From NCBI RefSeq assembly GCF_002291445.1, contig NZ_CP014137.1, positions 4,774,001 through 4,838,000 of the forward strand: a stretch of 64,000 bases of DNA. The letters run 5' to 3'. The notes below the pieces were generated by a model. The model saw only the letters and a list, made by a program, of their open reading frames with translations, was not told where the DNA came from and made no database searches. The stretch comes from Brenneria goodwinii (lineage in GTDB: Bacteria > Pseudomonadota > Gammaproteobacteria > Enterobacterales > Enterobacteriaceae). Shown piece after piece: positions 25,877 to 34,732 of the stretch. Numbering within the stretch: the first letter of the stretch is position 1; every line of letters begins with the position of its first letter. The position numbers and the translations under genes are program-made.

Positions 25877-26578
25877 ATGGGTCAGAAAGTACATCCTAAT
25901 GGTATTCGACTGGGTATTGTCAAACCTTGGAACTCTACCTGGTATGCGAATACCAAAGAATTCGCTGACAACCTGGACAGCGACTTTAAAGTTCGTAAAT
26001 ACCTGACGAAGGAACTGGAAAAAGCTTCCGTTTCTCGTATCGTTATCGAACGTCCGGCAAAAAGCATCCGTGTGACCATTCACACCGCTCGCCCGGGTAT
26101 CGTTATCGGTAAAAAAGGTGAAGATGTTGAAAAACTGCGTAAAGCCGTAGCGGAAATCGCTGGCGTGCCGGCGCAGATCAACATCGCCGAAGTCCGTAAA
26201 CCTGAGTTAGACGCTAAACTGGTTGCTGACAGCATCACTTCTCAGCTGGAACGTCGTGTTATGTTCCGTCGTGCGATGAAGCGTGCCGTACAGAACGCCA
26301 TGCGTCTGGGCGCTAAAGGGATCAAAGTTGAAGTAAGCGGCCGTCTTGGCGGCGCTGAAATCGCGCGTACCGAATGGTACCGTGAAGGTCGCGTTCCGTT
26401 GCACACGCTGCGTGCGGATATCGACTACAACACCTCCGAAGCGCACACTACTTATGGTGTTATCGGTGTGAAAGTGTGGATCTTCAAAGGTGAGATCCTG
26501 GGTGGTATGGCTGCCGTTGAACAACCGGAAAAACCGGCTGCTCAACCTAAAAAGCAGCAGCGTAAAGGCCGCAAGTAA
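25877..26578 (+). CDS. rpsC: 30S ribosomal protein S3
   Basis: 233 residues, the E. coli length. KH domain with GKKGEDVEKLR (about 78-88) and the mRNA-entry helicase residues near 130. Part of the S10 operon between rplV and rplP. Confidence 0.98.
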   Translation: MGQKVHPNGIRLGIVKPWNSTWYANTKEFADNLDSDFKVRKYLTKELEKASVSRIVIERPAKSIRVTIHTARPGIVIGKKGEDVEKLRKAVAEIAGVPAQINIAEVRKPELDAKLVADSITSQLERRVMFRRAMKRAVQNAMRLGAKGIKVEVSGRLGGAEIARTEWYREGRVPLHTLRADIDYNTSEAHTTYGVIGVKVWIFKGEILGGMAAVEQPEKPAAQPKKQQRKGRK

Positions 26579-26590
26579 GGAGAGTCGCTG

Positions 26591-27001
26591 ATGTTACAAC
26601 CAAAGCGTACAAAATTCCGTAAGATGCACAAGGGCCGCAACCGTGGTCTGGCTGCAGGTACGGATGTTAGCTTCGGCACTTTCGGTCTGAAAGCTGTTGG
26701 CCGTGGTCGCCTGACCGCTCGTCAAATCGAAGCTGCACGTCGTGCCATGACTCGTGCCGTTAAGCGTCAAGGTAAGATCTGGATCCGTGTATTCCCGGAC
26801 AAACCGATCACTGAAAAGCCGCTTGAAGTACGTATGGGTAAAGGTAAAGGTAACGTAGAGTATTGGGTTGCCTTGATTCAGCCAGGTAAAGTCCTGTACG
26901 AAATGGACGGTGTGCCGGAAGAGTTAGCCCGTGAGGCATTCCAACTGGCAGCAGCGAAACTGCCGATCAAAACCACCTTTGTAACTAAGACGGTGATGTA
27001 A
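26591..27001 (+). CDS. rplP: 50S ribosomal protein L16
   Basis: 136 residues. Late assembly protein at the A-site finger; Arg81 (VRMGKGKG region) is the usual hydroxylation site. Its TAA overlaps the rpmC ATG by one base. Confidence 0.98.
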   Translation: MLQPKRTKFRKMHKGRNRGLAAGTDVSFGTFGLKAVGRGRLTARQIEAARRAMTRAVKRQGKIWIRVFPDKPITEKPLEVRMGKGKGNVEYWVALIQPGKVLYEMDGVPEELAREAFQLAAAKLPIKTTFVTKTVM

Positions 27002-27192
27002 TGAAAGCACAAGAGCTGCGTGAAAAGAGTGTTGAAGAGCTGAATACCGAGCTGCTCGAACTGCTGCGCGAACAATTCAATCTGCGCATGCAGGCGGCAA
27101 GTGGCCAGCTGCAACAAACTCACCTGTTGAAACAAGTGCGTCGTAATGTTGCACGTGTTAAGACTTTACTGACTGAGAAGGCGGGTGCGTAA
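27001..27192 (+). CDS. rpmC: 50S ribosomal protein L29
   Basis: 63 residues, two helices, at the tunnel exit beside L23. One-base overlaps with rplP and rpsQ imply translational coupling. Confidence 0.97.
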   Translation: MKAQELREKSVEELNTELLELLREQFNLRMQAASGQLQQTHLLKQVRRNVARVKTLLTEKAGA

Positions 27193-27446
27193 TGACCGAT
27201 AAAATCCGTACTCTGCAAGGCCGCGTCGTAAGCGACAAAATGGAGAAATCCATGGTTGTTGCCATCGAACGTTTCGTGAAACACCCTCTTTACGGTAAGT
27301 TCATCAAACGTACGACTAAGCTGCACGTACATGACGAGAACAACGAATGCGGTATCGGTGACGTGGTTGAAATCCGCGAATGCCGTCCGCTGTCCAAAAC
27401 TAAGTCTTGGACGCTTGTTCGCGTTGTAGAGAAAGCGATTCTGTAA
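27192..27446 (+). CDS. rpsQ: 30S ribosomal protein S17
   Basis: 84 residues, OB fold, primary binder of the 16S 5' domain; includes ERFVKHPLYGKFIKRTTKLH. Last gene of the S10 operon, followed by a terminator. Confidence 0.98.
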   Translation: MTDKIRTLQGRVVSDKMEKSMVVAIERFVKHPLYGKFIKRTTKLHVHDENNECGIGDVVEIRECRPLSKTKSWTLVRVVEKAIL

Positions 27447-27470
27447 TACAGTAGCGCTCTTCTCGTTATG

Positions 27471-27504
27471 ATAAACGGCTCAGTAATTGGGCCGTTTATT
27501 TTTT
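27471..27504 (+). terminator. S10 operon terminator
   Basis: Stem ATAAACGGC/GCCGTTTAT with an 11-base loop and a run of T ending at 27504. Confidence 0.85.
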
Positions 27505-27528
27505 CTACCCATATTCAGGAAGCGGTGT

Positions 27529-27534
27529 TATAAT
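27529..27534 (+). promoter_or_regulatory. Probable spc operon promoter -10 box
   Basis: TATAAT (27529-27534) followed by GC-rich GCTGCGCCC, 80 bases before rplN. The -35 region (around 27505-27511) matches poorly, as is common for ribosomal promoters. The position fits the spc promoter. Confidence 0.55.
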
Positions 27535-27613
27535 GCTGCGCCCTTAATTATGGGGCATTTAAATGGCCTATCATGGGTCCTAAAGTAGTAGTTGACATTA
27601 GCGGAGCACTAAC

Positions 27614-27985
27614 ATGATCCAAGAACAGACTATGCTGAATGTGGCCGACAACTCCGGTGCACGTCGCGTAATGTGTATCAAGGTTCTAGGTGGCTCGCAC
27701 CGTCGCTACGCAGGCGTCGGCGATATCATCAAAATTACCATCAAGGAAGCAATTCCTCGCGGTAAGGTGAAGAAAGGCGATGTGCTGAAGGCGGTTGTGG
27801 TGCGCACCAAGAAGGGTGTTCGTCGCCCAGACGGTTCTGTCATTCGCTTCGATGGAAATGCTTGCGTTATTTTAAACAATAACAGCGAACAGCCTATCGG
27901 TACGCGTATTTTTGGGCCGGTAACTCGTGAACTGCGTAATGAGAAGTTCATGAAAATTATCTCTCTGGCACCAGAAGTACTCTAA
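27614..27985 (+). CDS. rplN: 50S ribosomal protein L14
   Basis: 123 residues, starting [21 protein letters not shown]. Forms an intersubunit bridge and is the docking site of RsfS. First gene of the spc operon. Confidence 0.98.
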
Positions 27986-27995
27986 GGAGCGAATC

Positions 27996-28310
27996 ATGGC
28001 AGCGAAAATCCGTCGTGATGACGAAGTTATCGTGCTGACCGGCAAAGATAAAGGTAAGCGCGGTAAAGTGAAAAATGTCCTGTCTGCTAGTAAGGTCATT
28101 GTTGAAGGTATCAACCTGGTTAAAAAACATCAGAAGCCGGTTCCGGCCCTGAACCAACCGGGTGGCATCGTTGAAAAAGAAGCTGCAATTCAAGTTTCCA
28201 ACGTTGCAATCTTCAATGCGGCAACTGGTAAGGCTGACCGTGTAGGCTTTAGATTCGAAGACGGCAAAAAAGTCCGTTTCTTTAAATCTAATAGCGAAAC
28301 TATCAAGTAA
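27996..28310 (+). CDS. rplX: 50S ribosomal protein L24
   Basis: 104 residues with a KOW motif (DEVIVLTGKDKGKRGKV, about 9-25). Assembly initiator at the 23S 5' end. Confidence 0.98.
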   Translation: MAAKIRRDDEVIVLTGKDKGKRGKVKNVLSASKVIVEGINLVKKHQKPVPALNQPGGIVEKEAAIQVSNVAIFNAATGKADRVGFRFEDGKKVRFFKSNSETIK

Positions 28311-28355
28311 TTTGGAGTAGTACGATGGCGAAACTGCATGATTACTACAAAGACG
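28305..28355 (+). promoter_or_regulatory. Probable S8 translational operator at the rplE start
   Basis: The bases around the rplE start match, as far as I can recall, the E. coli sequence where S8 binds to repress the spc mRNA. The assignment depends on that likeness; no folding was computed. Confidence 0.45.
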
Positions 28356-28864
28356 AAGTAGTTAAAAAACTCATGACCGAGTTTAACTACAATTCTGTCA
28401 TGCAAGTCCCTCGGGTCGAGAAGATCACCCTGAATATGGGTGTTGGTGAAGCGATCGCTGACAAGAAACTGCTGGATAACGCAGCAGCTGACTTGGCGGC
28501 AATCTCAGGTCAAAAACCTTTGATCACCAAAGCACGCAAATCTGTTGCAGGCTTCAAAATCCGTCAGGGCTATCCGATCGGCTGTAAAGTGACTCTGCGT
28601 GGCGAACGCATGTGGGAGTTCCTTGAGCGACTGATTTCCATTGCTGTACCGCGTATCCGTGACTTCCGTGGCCTGTCCGCCAAGTCATTTGACGGCCGTG
28701 GTAACTACAGCATGGGTGTGCGTGAGCAGATCATCTTCCCGGAAATCGACTATGACAAGGTCGATCGCGTTCGTGGTTTGGATATTACCATTACCACCAC
28801 TGCGAAATCCGATGATGAAGGCCGTGCGCTGTTGGCCGCCTTTAACTTCCCATTCCGCAAGTAA
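28325..28864 (+). CDS. rplE: 50S ribosomal protein L5
   Basis: 179 residues. Binds 5S rRNA and contacts P-site tRNA; VPRVEKITLNMGVGEA near 25-40 is the family signature. Confidence 0.98.
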   Translation: MAKLHDYYKDEVVKKLMTEFNYNSVMQVPRVEKITLNMGVGEAIADKKLLDNAAADLAAISGQKPLITKARKSVAGFKIRQGYPIGCKVTLRGERMWEFLERLISIAVPRIRDFRGLSAKSFDGRGNYSMGVREQIIFPEIDYDKVDRVRGLDITITTTAKSDDEGRALLAAFNFPFRK

Positions 28865-28877
28865 GGTAGGGTTACTA

Positions 28878-29183
28878 ATGGCTAAGCAATCCATGAAAGC
28901 ACGCGAAGCTGTTCGCGTGAAACTGGCTGATAAATACCGCGCTAAACGCGAGGAATTGAAAGCTATTATCTCTGGTGTGAACTCTTCCGACGAAGAACGT
29001 TGGGATGCAGTTCTTAAGCTGCAGACTCTGCCGCGTGATTCCAGCCCGTCTCGTCAGCGTAACCGCTGCCGTCAAACTGGTCGTCCGCATGCTTTCCTGC
29101 GGAAGTTCGGGTTGAGCCGTATCAAGGTCCGTGAAGCCGCTATGCGCGGTGAAATTCCGGGTCTGAAAAAGGCTAGCTGGTAA
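28878..29183 (+). CDS. rpsN: 30S ribosomal protein S14
   Basis: 101 residues, the long zinc-free type (no CxxC pairs), with RQRNRCRQTGRPHAFLRKFGLSR near 60-82. The frame is open far upstream into rplE; the ATG at 28878 gives MAKQSMKAREAV. Confidence 0.97.
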   Translation: MAKQSMKAREAVRVKLADKYRAKREELKAIISGVNSSDEERWDAVLKLQTLPRDSSPSRQRNRCRQTGRPHAFLRKFGLSRIKVREAAMRGEIPGLKKASW

Positions 29184-29216
29184 TTGTCACCAATTGAATC
29201 ACGGGAGTAAAGACAG

Positions 29217-29609
29217 ATGAGCATGCAAGATCCGATCGCGGATATGCTGACCCGTATCCGTAACGGTCAATCCGCGAACAAAGTTGCGGTCACCATGCCT
29301 TCTTCCAAGCTGAAAGTGGCAATCGCCAAAGTGCTGAAGGAAGAGGGTTACATTGAAGATTTTAAAATCGAAGGCGACGCCAAGCCTGTTCTGGAGTTAG
29401 AACTTAAATATTTCCAGGGCAAGGCAGTGGTAGAAAGCATTCAGCGAGTAAGCCGTCCAGGTCTGCGCATCTATAAAAGAAAAGATGAGCTGCCAAAAGT
29501 TATGGCCGGTTTGGGTATCGCGGTTGTTTCTACCTCTAAAGGTGTTATGACTGATCGTGCAGCTCGCCAGGCAGGTCTTGGTGGCGAGATTATCTGCTAC
29601 GTAGCTTAA
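29217..29609 (+). CDS. rpsH: 30S ribosomal protein S8
   Basis: 130 residues. Central-domain 16S binder and autogenous repressor of the spc operon. C-terminal STSKGVMTDRAARQAGLGGE is intact. CGGGAG site before the ATG. Confidence 0.98.
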   Translation: MSMQDPIADMLTRIRNGQSANKVAVTMPSSKLKVAIAKVLKEEGYIEDFKIEGDAKPVLELELKYFQGKAVVESIQRVSRPGLRIYKRKDELPKVMAGLGIAVVSTSKGVMTDRAARQAGLGGEIICYVA

Positions 29610-29622
29610 TCGGGAGGAAAGA

Positions 29623-30156
29623 ATGTCTCGTGTTGCAAAAGCACCCGTCGTCATTCCTGCCGGCGTAGAGGTAAAACTCAACGGTCAGGTTATTTCGATT
29701 AAGGGTAAAAACGGCGAGCTGAGTCGTAAGATCCATGATGCTGTTGAAGTTAAACAAGCTGACAACGCTCTGACTTTCGCCCCGCGCGAAGGTTCTGTTG
29801 GCGGTTGGGCCCAAGCGGGTACCACTCGTGCTCTGTTAAACTCAATGGTTATCGGTGTTACCGAAGGCTTCACTAAGAAGCTGCAACTGGTCGGTGTTGG
29901 TTATCGTGCTGCCGTAAAAGGCAATGTACTGAACCTGTCTCTTGGGTTCTCTCATCCGATTGACCACGCACTGCCGGCAGGTATTACTGCAGAGTGTCCT
30001 AGCCAAACTGAAATCGTGCTGAAAGGCGCTGATAAACAGGTTATTGGTCAGGTTGCTGCGGAATTACGCGCCTACCGTCGTCCTGAGCCTTACAAAGGCA
30101 AGGGTGTCCGTTACGCCGACGAAGTCGTGCGTACCAAAGAGGCTAAGAAGAAGTAA
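29623..30156 (+). CDS. rplF: 50S ribosomal protein L6
   Basis: 177 residues. Factor-binding region near the sarcin-ricin loop; C-terminal RRPEPYKGKGVRYADEVV present. Confidence 0.98.
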   Translation: MSRVAKAPVVIPAGVEVKLNGQVISIKGKNGELSRKIHDAVEVKQADNALTFAPREGSVGGWAQAGTTRALLNSMVIGVTEGFTKKLQLVGVGYRAAVKGNVLNLSLGFSHPIDHALPAGITAECPSQTEIVLKGADKQVIGQVAAELRAYRRPEPYKGKGVRYADEVVRTKEAKKK

Positions 30157-30165
30157 GGTAACACT

Positions 30166-30519
30166 ATGGATAAGAAAGCAGCTCGTATCCGTCGTGCGAC
30201 CCGCGCACGCCGCAAACTCCAGGAACTGGGTGCGACGCGTCTGGTGGTACATCGTACCCCGCGCCATATTTATGCGCAGGTCATCGCACCGAACGGTTCT
30301 GAAGTCCTGGTAGCCGCTTCTACTGTAGAAAAAGCTATCGCTGAACAACTGAAGTATACCGGTAACAAAGATGCAGCTACCGCAGTAGGTAAAGCTATTG
30401 CTGAACGCGCATTGGAAAAAGGCATCAAAGACGTTGCTTTTGACCGTTCCGGTTTCCAATATCATGGTCGAGTCCAGGCACTGGCAGATGCTGCCCGTGA
30501 AGCTGGCCTTCAGTTCTAA
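30166..30519 (+). CDS. rplR: 50S ribosomal protein L18
   Basis: 117 residues. 5S rRNA binder in the central protuberance; basic N-terminus MDKKAARIRRATRARRKLQ. Confidence 0.98.
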   Translation: MDKKAARIRRATRARRKLQELGATRLVVHRTPRHIYAQVIAPNGSEVLVAASTVEKAIAEQLKYTGNKDAATAVGKAIAERALEKGIKDVAFDRSGFQYHGRVQALADAAREAGLQF

Positions 30520-30533
30520 GGTAGAGGTGTAAG

Positions 30534-31034
30534 ATGGCTCACATCGAGAAACAAGCTGGCGAACTGCAGGAAAAGCTGATCGCGGTAAATCGCGTATCTA
30601 AAACCGTTAAAGGTGGCCGTATTTTCAGCTTCACCGCACTGACTGTAGTGGGTGATGGCAACGGTCGCGTTGGTTTTGGTTACGGTAAAGCACGCGAAGT
30701 TCCGGCAGCGATCCAGAAAGCGATGGAAAAAGCCCGTCGCAATATGATGAATGTCGCGCTGAACAACGGCACCCTGCAGCACCCGGTTAAAGGTGCTCAC
30801 ACGGGTTCTCGTGTGTTCATGCAGCCGGCTTCCGAAGGTACCGGTATTATTGCCGGCGGTGCAATGCGCGCCGTTTTGGAAGTCGCAGGGGTACACAACG
30901 TATTGGCTAAAGCCTATGGTTCCACTAACCCGATTAACGTGGTTCGTGCAACGATTGATGGCCTGGCCAACATGAAGTCCCCGGAAATGGTCGCTGCCAA
31001 GCGTGGTAAATCCGTTGAAGAAATTCTGGGGTAA
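30534..31034 (+). CDS. rpsE: 30S ribosomal protein S5
   Basis: 166 residues. Decoding accuracy and mRNA helicase site; the spectinomycin-contact loop VNRVSKTVKGGRIFSF (about 18-33) looks wild type. Confidence 0.98.
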   Translation: MAHIEKQAGELQEKLIAVNRVSKTVKGGRIFSFTALTVVGDGNGRVGFGYGKAREVPAAIQKAMEKARRNMMNVALNNGTLQHPVKGAHTGSRVFMQPASEGTGIIAGGAMRAVLEVAGVHNVLAKAYGSTNPINVVRATIDGLANMKSPEMVAAKRGKSVEEILG

Positions 31035-31040
31035 TTAACC

Positions 31041-31220
31041 ATGGCAAAGACTATTAAAATAACTCAAACCCGTAGTGCAATCGGTCGTCTGCCGAAACAT
31101 AAGGCAACGCTGCTTGGCCTGGGTCTGCGTCGTATTGGTCATACTGTTGAACGTGAGGATACTCCTGCGGTTCGCGGTATGGTCAACGCGGTTTCCTATA
31201 TGGTTAAAGTGGAGGAGTAA
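31041..31220 (+). CDS. rpmD: 50S ribosomal protein L30
   Basis: 59 residues (MAKTIKITQTRSAIGRLPKH at the start, MVKVEEstop at the end). Found by reading the gap between rpsE and rplO. ATG six bases after the rpsE stop. Confidence 0.97.
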   Translation: MAKTIKITQTRSAIGRLPKHKATLLGLGLRRIGHTVEREDTPAVRGMVNAVSYMVKVEE

Positions 31221-31223
31221 CAG

Positions 31224-31658
31224 ATGCGTTTGAATACTCTGTCTCCGGCCGAAGGCGCCAAACATGCTCCGAAGCGTGTAGGTCGTGGTATCGGTTCCGG
31301 CCTGGGTAAAACCGGCGGACGCGGCGTCAAGGGCCAGAACTCTCGTTCTGGCGGTGGCGTGCGTCGCGGTTTTGAAGGCGGTCAGATGCCTTTATACCGT
31401 CGCCTGCCGAAATTCGGTTTTACTTCTCGCAAAGCAATGGTTACGGCAGAGATTCGTCTGTCTGACCTGGCTAAAGTGGAAGGCGACATCGTTGACCTGA
31501 ATACACTGAAAGCAGCTAATGTTATTGGCGTTCAGATCGAATTTGCGAAAGTGATTCTGTCTGGTGAGGTTGCTCGTCCGGTAACGATTCGTGGTCTGCG
31601 TGTCACTAAAGGTGCTCGTGCTGCTATCGAAGCTGCTGGCGGTAAAATTGAGGAATAA
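31224..31658 (+). CDS. rplO: 50S ribosomal protein L15
   Basis: 144 residues; Gly/Arg/Lys-rich N-terminal arm (RVGRGIGSGLGKTGGRGVKG) threads into 23S rRNA. GGAGGAG from the end of rpmD serves as its ribosome site. Confidence 0.98.
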   Translation: MRLNTLSPAEGAKHAPKRVGRGIGSGLGKTGGRGVKGQNSRSGGGVRRGFEGGQMPLYRRLPKFGFTSRKAMVTAEIRLSDLAKVEGDIVDLNTLKAANVIGVQIEFAKVILSGEVARPVTIRGLRVTKGARAAIEAAGGKIEE

Positions 31659-31665
31659 GTAGCAG

Positions 31666-32997
31666 ATGGCCAAACAACCAGGATTAGATTTTCAAAGTGC
31701 TAAAGGCGGAGTTGGTGAACTGAAGCGCAGACTATTGTTTGTTATCGGTGCGCTGATTGTTTTCCGTATTGGCTCTTTTATTCCGATTCCTGGTATTGAT
31801 GCCACTGTGCTTGCCAAATTGCTTGAGCAACAGCGAGGCACCATCATTGAAATGTTCAACATGTTCTCTGGTGGTGCACTCAGCCGTGCTTCTATCTTTG
31901 CTCTGGGTATTATGCCGTATATTTCGGCATCAATTATTATCCAGCTGTTAACGGTGGTTCATCCAGCGTTGGCAGAAATAAAGAAAGAAGGGGAGGCTGG
32001 CCGTCGCAAGATTAGCCAGTACACCCGTTACGGTACTCTGGTATTGGCCATATTCCAGTCGATCGGTATTGCTACCGGTTTGCCGAATATGCCTGGGATG
32101 CAAGGCTTGGTGTTAAATCCAGGCTTTGCTTTCTACTTTACCGCTGTTGTGAGTCTGGTTACCGGGACGATGTTCCTGATGTGGCTGGGCGAACAGATTA
32201 CAGAACGGGGTATCGGCAACGGTATCTCAATCATAATCTTTGCTGGTATTGTTGCGGGATTGCCGCCGGCCATTGGCCATACCATCGAGCAAGCGCGGCA
32301 AGGCGACCTGCACTTCCTCCTGTTGCTGTTGGTTGCAGTTTTAGTGTTTGCAGTAACCTTCTTCGTTGTTTTCATTGAGCGTGGTCAGCGTCGTATCGTC
32401 GTCAACTATGCCAAGCGTCAACAAGGTCGTCGTGTTTATGCAGCACAGAGTACGCATTTGCCGTTGAAAGTGAATATGGCGGGGGTTATCCCGGCTATTT
32501 TTGCTTCCAGCATTATTCTGTTCCCGGCTACGATTGCATCCTGGTTCGGGGGCGGTACCGGTTGGAACTGGCTGACTACAATTTCGATGTATTTGCAGCC
32601 TGGACAGCCGCTTTATGTGTTACTCTATGCGACTGCAATCATCTTCTTCTGTTTCTTCTACACTGCGTTGGTTTTCAACCCTCGTGAAACAGCAGATAAC
32701 CTGAAGAAGTCCGGTGCATTCGTGCCAGGAATTCGTCCGGGAGAGCAAACGGCAAAATATATCGATAAAGTAATGACCCGCCTTACCTTGGTAGGTGCGA
32801 TGTATATTACTTTCATCTGCCTGATCCCGGAGTTCATGCGTGATGCAATGAAAGTGCCCTTCTATTTCGGCGGCACGTCATTATTGATCGTTGTTGTGGT
32901 CATCATGGACTTTATGGCTCAAGTGCAAACTCTGATGATGTCGAGTCAATACGAGTCTGCATTGAAGAAAGCAAACCTGAAAGGCTATAACCGTTAA
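31666..32997 (+). CDS. secY: Preprotein translocase subunit SecY
   Basis: 443 residues with ten membrane segments; channel core of SecYEG. The plug and first segments read GSFIPIPGIDATVLAKLL; cytoplasmic loops used by SecA and ribosome include ERGQRRIVVNYAKRQQGRR (about 238-256). Located between rplO and rpmJ, as in all enterobacteria. Confidence 0.98.
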   Translation: MAKQPGLDFQSAKGGVGELKRRLLFVIGALIVFRIGSFIPIPGIDATVLAKLLEQQRGTIIEMFNMFSGGALSRASIFALGIMPYISASIIIQLLTVVHPALAEIKKEGEAGRRKISQYTRYGTLVLAIFQSIGIATGLPNMPGMQGLVLNPGFAFYFTAVVSLVTGTMFLMWLGEQITERGIGNGISIIIFAGIVAGLPPAIGHTIEQARQGDLHFLLLLLVAVLVFAVTFFVVFIERGQRRIVVNYAKRQQGRRVYAAQSTHLPLKVNMAGVIPAIFASSIILFPATIASWFGGGTGWNWLTTISMYLQPGQPLYVLLYATAIIFFCFFYTALVFNPRETADNLKKSGAFVPGIRPGEQTAKYIDKVMTRLTLVGAMYITFICLIPEFMRDAMKVPFYFGGTSLLIVVVVIMDFMAQVQTLMMSSQYESALKKANLKGYNR

Positions 32998-33030
32998 TCG
33001 GGTGAGCTTGAGAAGTTACGGAGAGTAAAA

Positions 33031-33147
33031 ATGAAAGTTCGTGCTTCCGTCAAGAAATTATGTCGTAACTGTAAGATTGTTAAGCGTAACGGTGTCGTTC
33101 GTGTGATCTGCAGTGCCGAACCGAAGCATAAACAGCGTCAAGGCTGA
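33031..33147 (+). CDS. rpmJ: 50S ribosomal protein L36
   Basis: 38 residues; zinc-binding type with Cys11, Cys14, Cys27 and His33 (LCRNC and [10 protein letters not shown]). Too short for a standard open-frame cut-off. Ribosome site GGAGAG. Confidence 0.96.
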
Positions 33148-33165
33148 TTATCTCGCATATTTTTC

Positions 33166-33194
33166 TTGCAAAGTTGGGTTGAGCTGGCTAGATT
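33166..33194 (+). promoter_or_regulatory. Alpha operon promoter
   Basis: -35 TTGCAA (33166-33171), 17-base spacer, -10 TAGATT (33189-33194). The sequence around it is close to the E. coli alpha promoter as I recall it. Confidence 0.75.
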
Positions 33195-33199
33195 AGCCA

Positions 33200-33300
33200 G
33201 CCAATCTTTTGTCTGTAACTGCAATACTATTTGAGTATCCTGAAAACGGGCTTTTCAGAATGGTATTGCTGTATAAAATTGTAGGAGTGCATAGTGGCCC
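33200..33300 (+). promoter_or_regulatory. Alpha operon leader, predicted S4-binding pseudoknot
   Basis: Leader ending at the rpsM GTG. The hairpin CTGAAAAcgggcTTTTCAG (33239-33257) and flanking pairing segments match the nested pseudoknot to which S4 binds in E. coli to repress the operon. Confidence 0.6.
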
Positions 33301-33650
33301 GTATAGCAGGCATTAACATTCCTGATCATAAACATACCGTTATCGCGTTAACGTCGATCTATGGTATCGGTAAAACTCGTTCGCAGTCTATTTGCGCTGC
33401 TACGGGCATTGCCGAAAATGTTAAGATCAGTGAGCTGTCTGAAGAGCAAATCGATAAGCTGCGTGACGAAGTTGCCAAGTTTGTTGTCGAAGGCGATCTG
33501 CGTCGTGAAGTTACCCTGAGCATCAAACGTCTTATGGACCTTGGTACTTATCGTGGTTTGCGTCATCGTCGTGGTCTGCCGGTTCGCGGTCAGCGTACCA
33601 AGACTAACGCCCGTACCCGTAAGGGTCCGCGCAAACCGATCAAGAAATAA
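33294..33650 (+). CDS. rpsM: 30S ribosomal protein S13
   Basis: 118 residues, GTG start, as in E. coli. Head protein contacting tRNAs; tail RGQRTKTNARTRKGPRKP. First gene of the alpha operon. Confidence 0.98.
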   Translation: MARIAGINIPDHKHTVIALTSIYGIGKTRSQSICAATGIAENVKISELSEEQIDKLRDEVAKFVVEGDLRREVTLSIKRLMDLGTYRGLRHRRGLPVRGQRTKTNARTRKGPRKPIKK

Positions 33651-33666
33651 TCGGGGTGATTGAATA

Positions 33667-34056
33667 ATGGCAAAGGCACCTATTCGTGCACGTAAGCGTG
33701 TAAGAAAGCAAGTCTCTGACGGTGTGGCTCATATCCATGCTTCTTTCAACAACACCATCGTAACTATTACCGATCGTCAGGGTAATGCGCTGGGTTGGGC
33801 AACTGCCGGTGGTTCCGGTTTCCGTGGTTCTCGTAAATCCACTCCGTTCGCCGCTCAAGTAGCAGCAGAGCGCTGTGCTGAAGCAGTGAAAGAGTACGGT
33901 ATCAAGAACCTGGAAGTTATGGTTAAAGGACCTGGTCCGGGCCGTGAGTCTACTATCCGCGCGTTGAACGCGGCTGGTTTCCGCATCACTAATATTACTG
34001 ATGTGACTCCGATCCCTCATAACGGTTGTCGTCCGCCGAAAAAGCGTCGCGTTTAA
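33667..34056 (+). CDS. rpsK: 30S ribosomal protein S11
   Basis: 129 residues. Platform protein near the mRNA exit; contains [20 protein letters not shown] and ends PPKKRRV. Confidence 0.98.
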
Positions 34057-34086
34057 CGCCGCTTTTAGGATTGTTGGAGAAAGAAA

Positions 34087-34707
34087 ATGGCAAGATATTT
34101 GGGTCCTAAGCTCAAGCTGAGCCGTCGTGAAGGCACCGACCTGTTTCTGAAGTCTGGTGTTCGTGCGATCGATTCCAAGTGTAAGATTGAACAAGCTCCT
34201 GGTCAGCATGGTGCGCGTAAACCGCGTCTGTCTGACTATGGTGTACAGTTGCGTGAAAAGCAAAAAGTTCGCCGTATGTACGGTGTGCTGGAACGCCAGT
34301 TCCGTAACTATTATAAAGAAGCAGCCCGTCTGAAAGGCAACACAGGTGCGAACCTGCTGCAATTGCTGGAAGGCCGTCTGGATAACGTTGTTTATCGTAT
34401 GGGATTTGGCGCCACTCGTGCAGAAGCACGTCAGCTGGTTAGCCATAAAGCCATCATGGTAAACGGTCGCGTTGTTAACATCGCTTCTTATCAGGTATCC
34501 CCGAATGACGTAGTCAGCATCCGTGAGAAAGCGAAAAAGCAATCTCGTGTTAAGGCCGCTCTGGAGCTGGCTGAACAGCGTGAAAAGCCAACTTGGCTGG
34601 AAGTTGATGCTGCCAAGATGGAAGGTGTGTTCAAACGTATTCCTGAACGGACCGATCTGTCTGCGGACATTAATGAACACCTGATCGTCGAGCTTTACTC
34701 CAAGTAA
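34087..34707 (+). CDS. rpsD: 30S ribosomal protein S4
   Basis: 206 residues with an S4 RNA-binding domain (RLDNVVYRMGFGATRAEARQ). Starts 16S assembly and represses its own operon. Confidence 0.98.
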   Translation: MARYLGPKLKLSRREGTDLFLKSGVRAIDSKCKIEQAPGQHGARKPRLSDYGVQLREKQKVRRMYGVLERQFRNYYKEAARLKGNTGANLLQLLEGRLDNVVYRMGFGATRAEARQLVSHKAIMVNGRVVNIASYQVSPNDVVSIREKAKKQSRVKAALELAEQREKPTWLEVDAAKMEGVFKRIPERTDLSADINEHLIVELYSK

Positions 34708-34732
34708 AGCTTAGTACCAAAGAGAGGACACA

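Noticed and set aside
33640..34680. 346-codon frame antisense to rpsK-rpsD
   Set aside because: Runs across two well-known genes on the other strand and has no family likeness.
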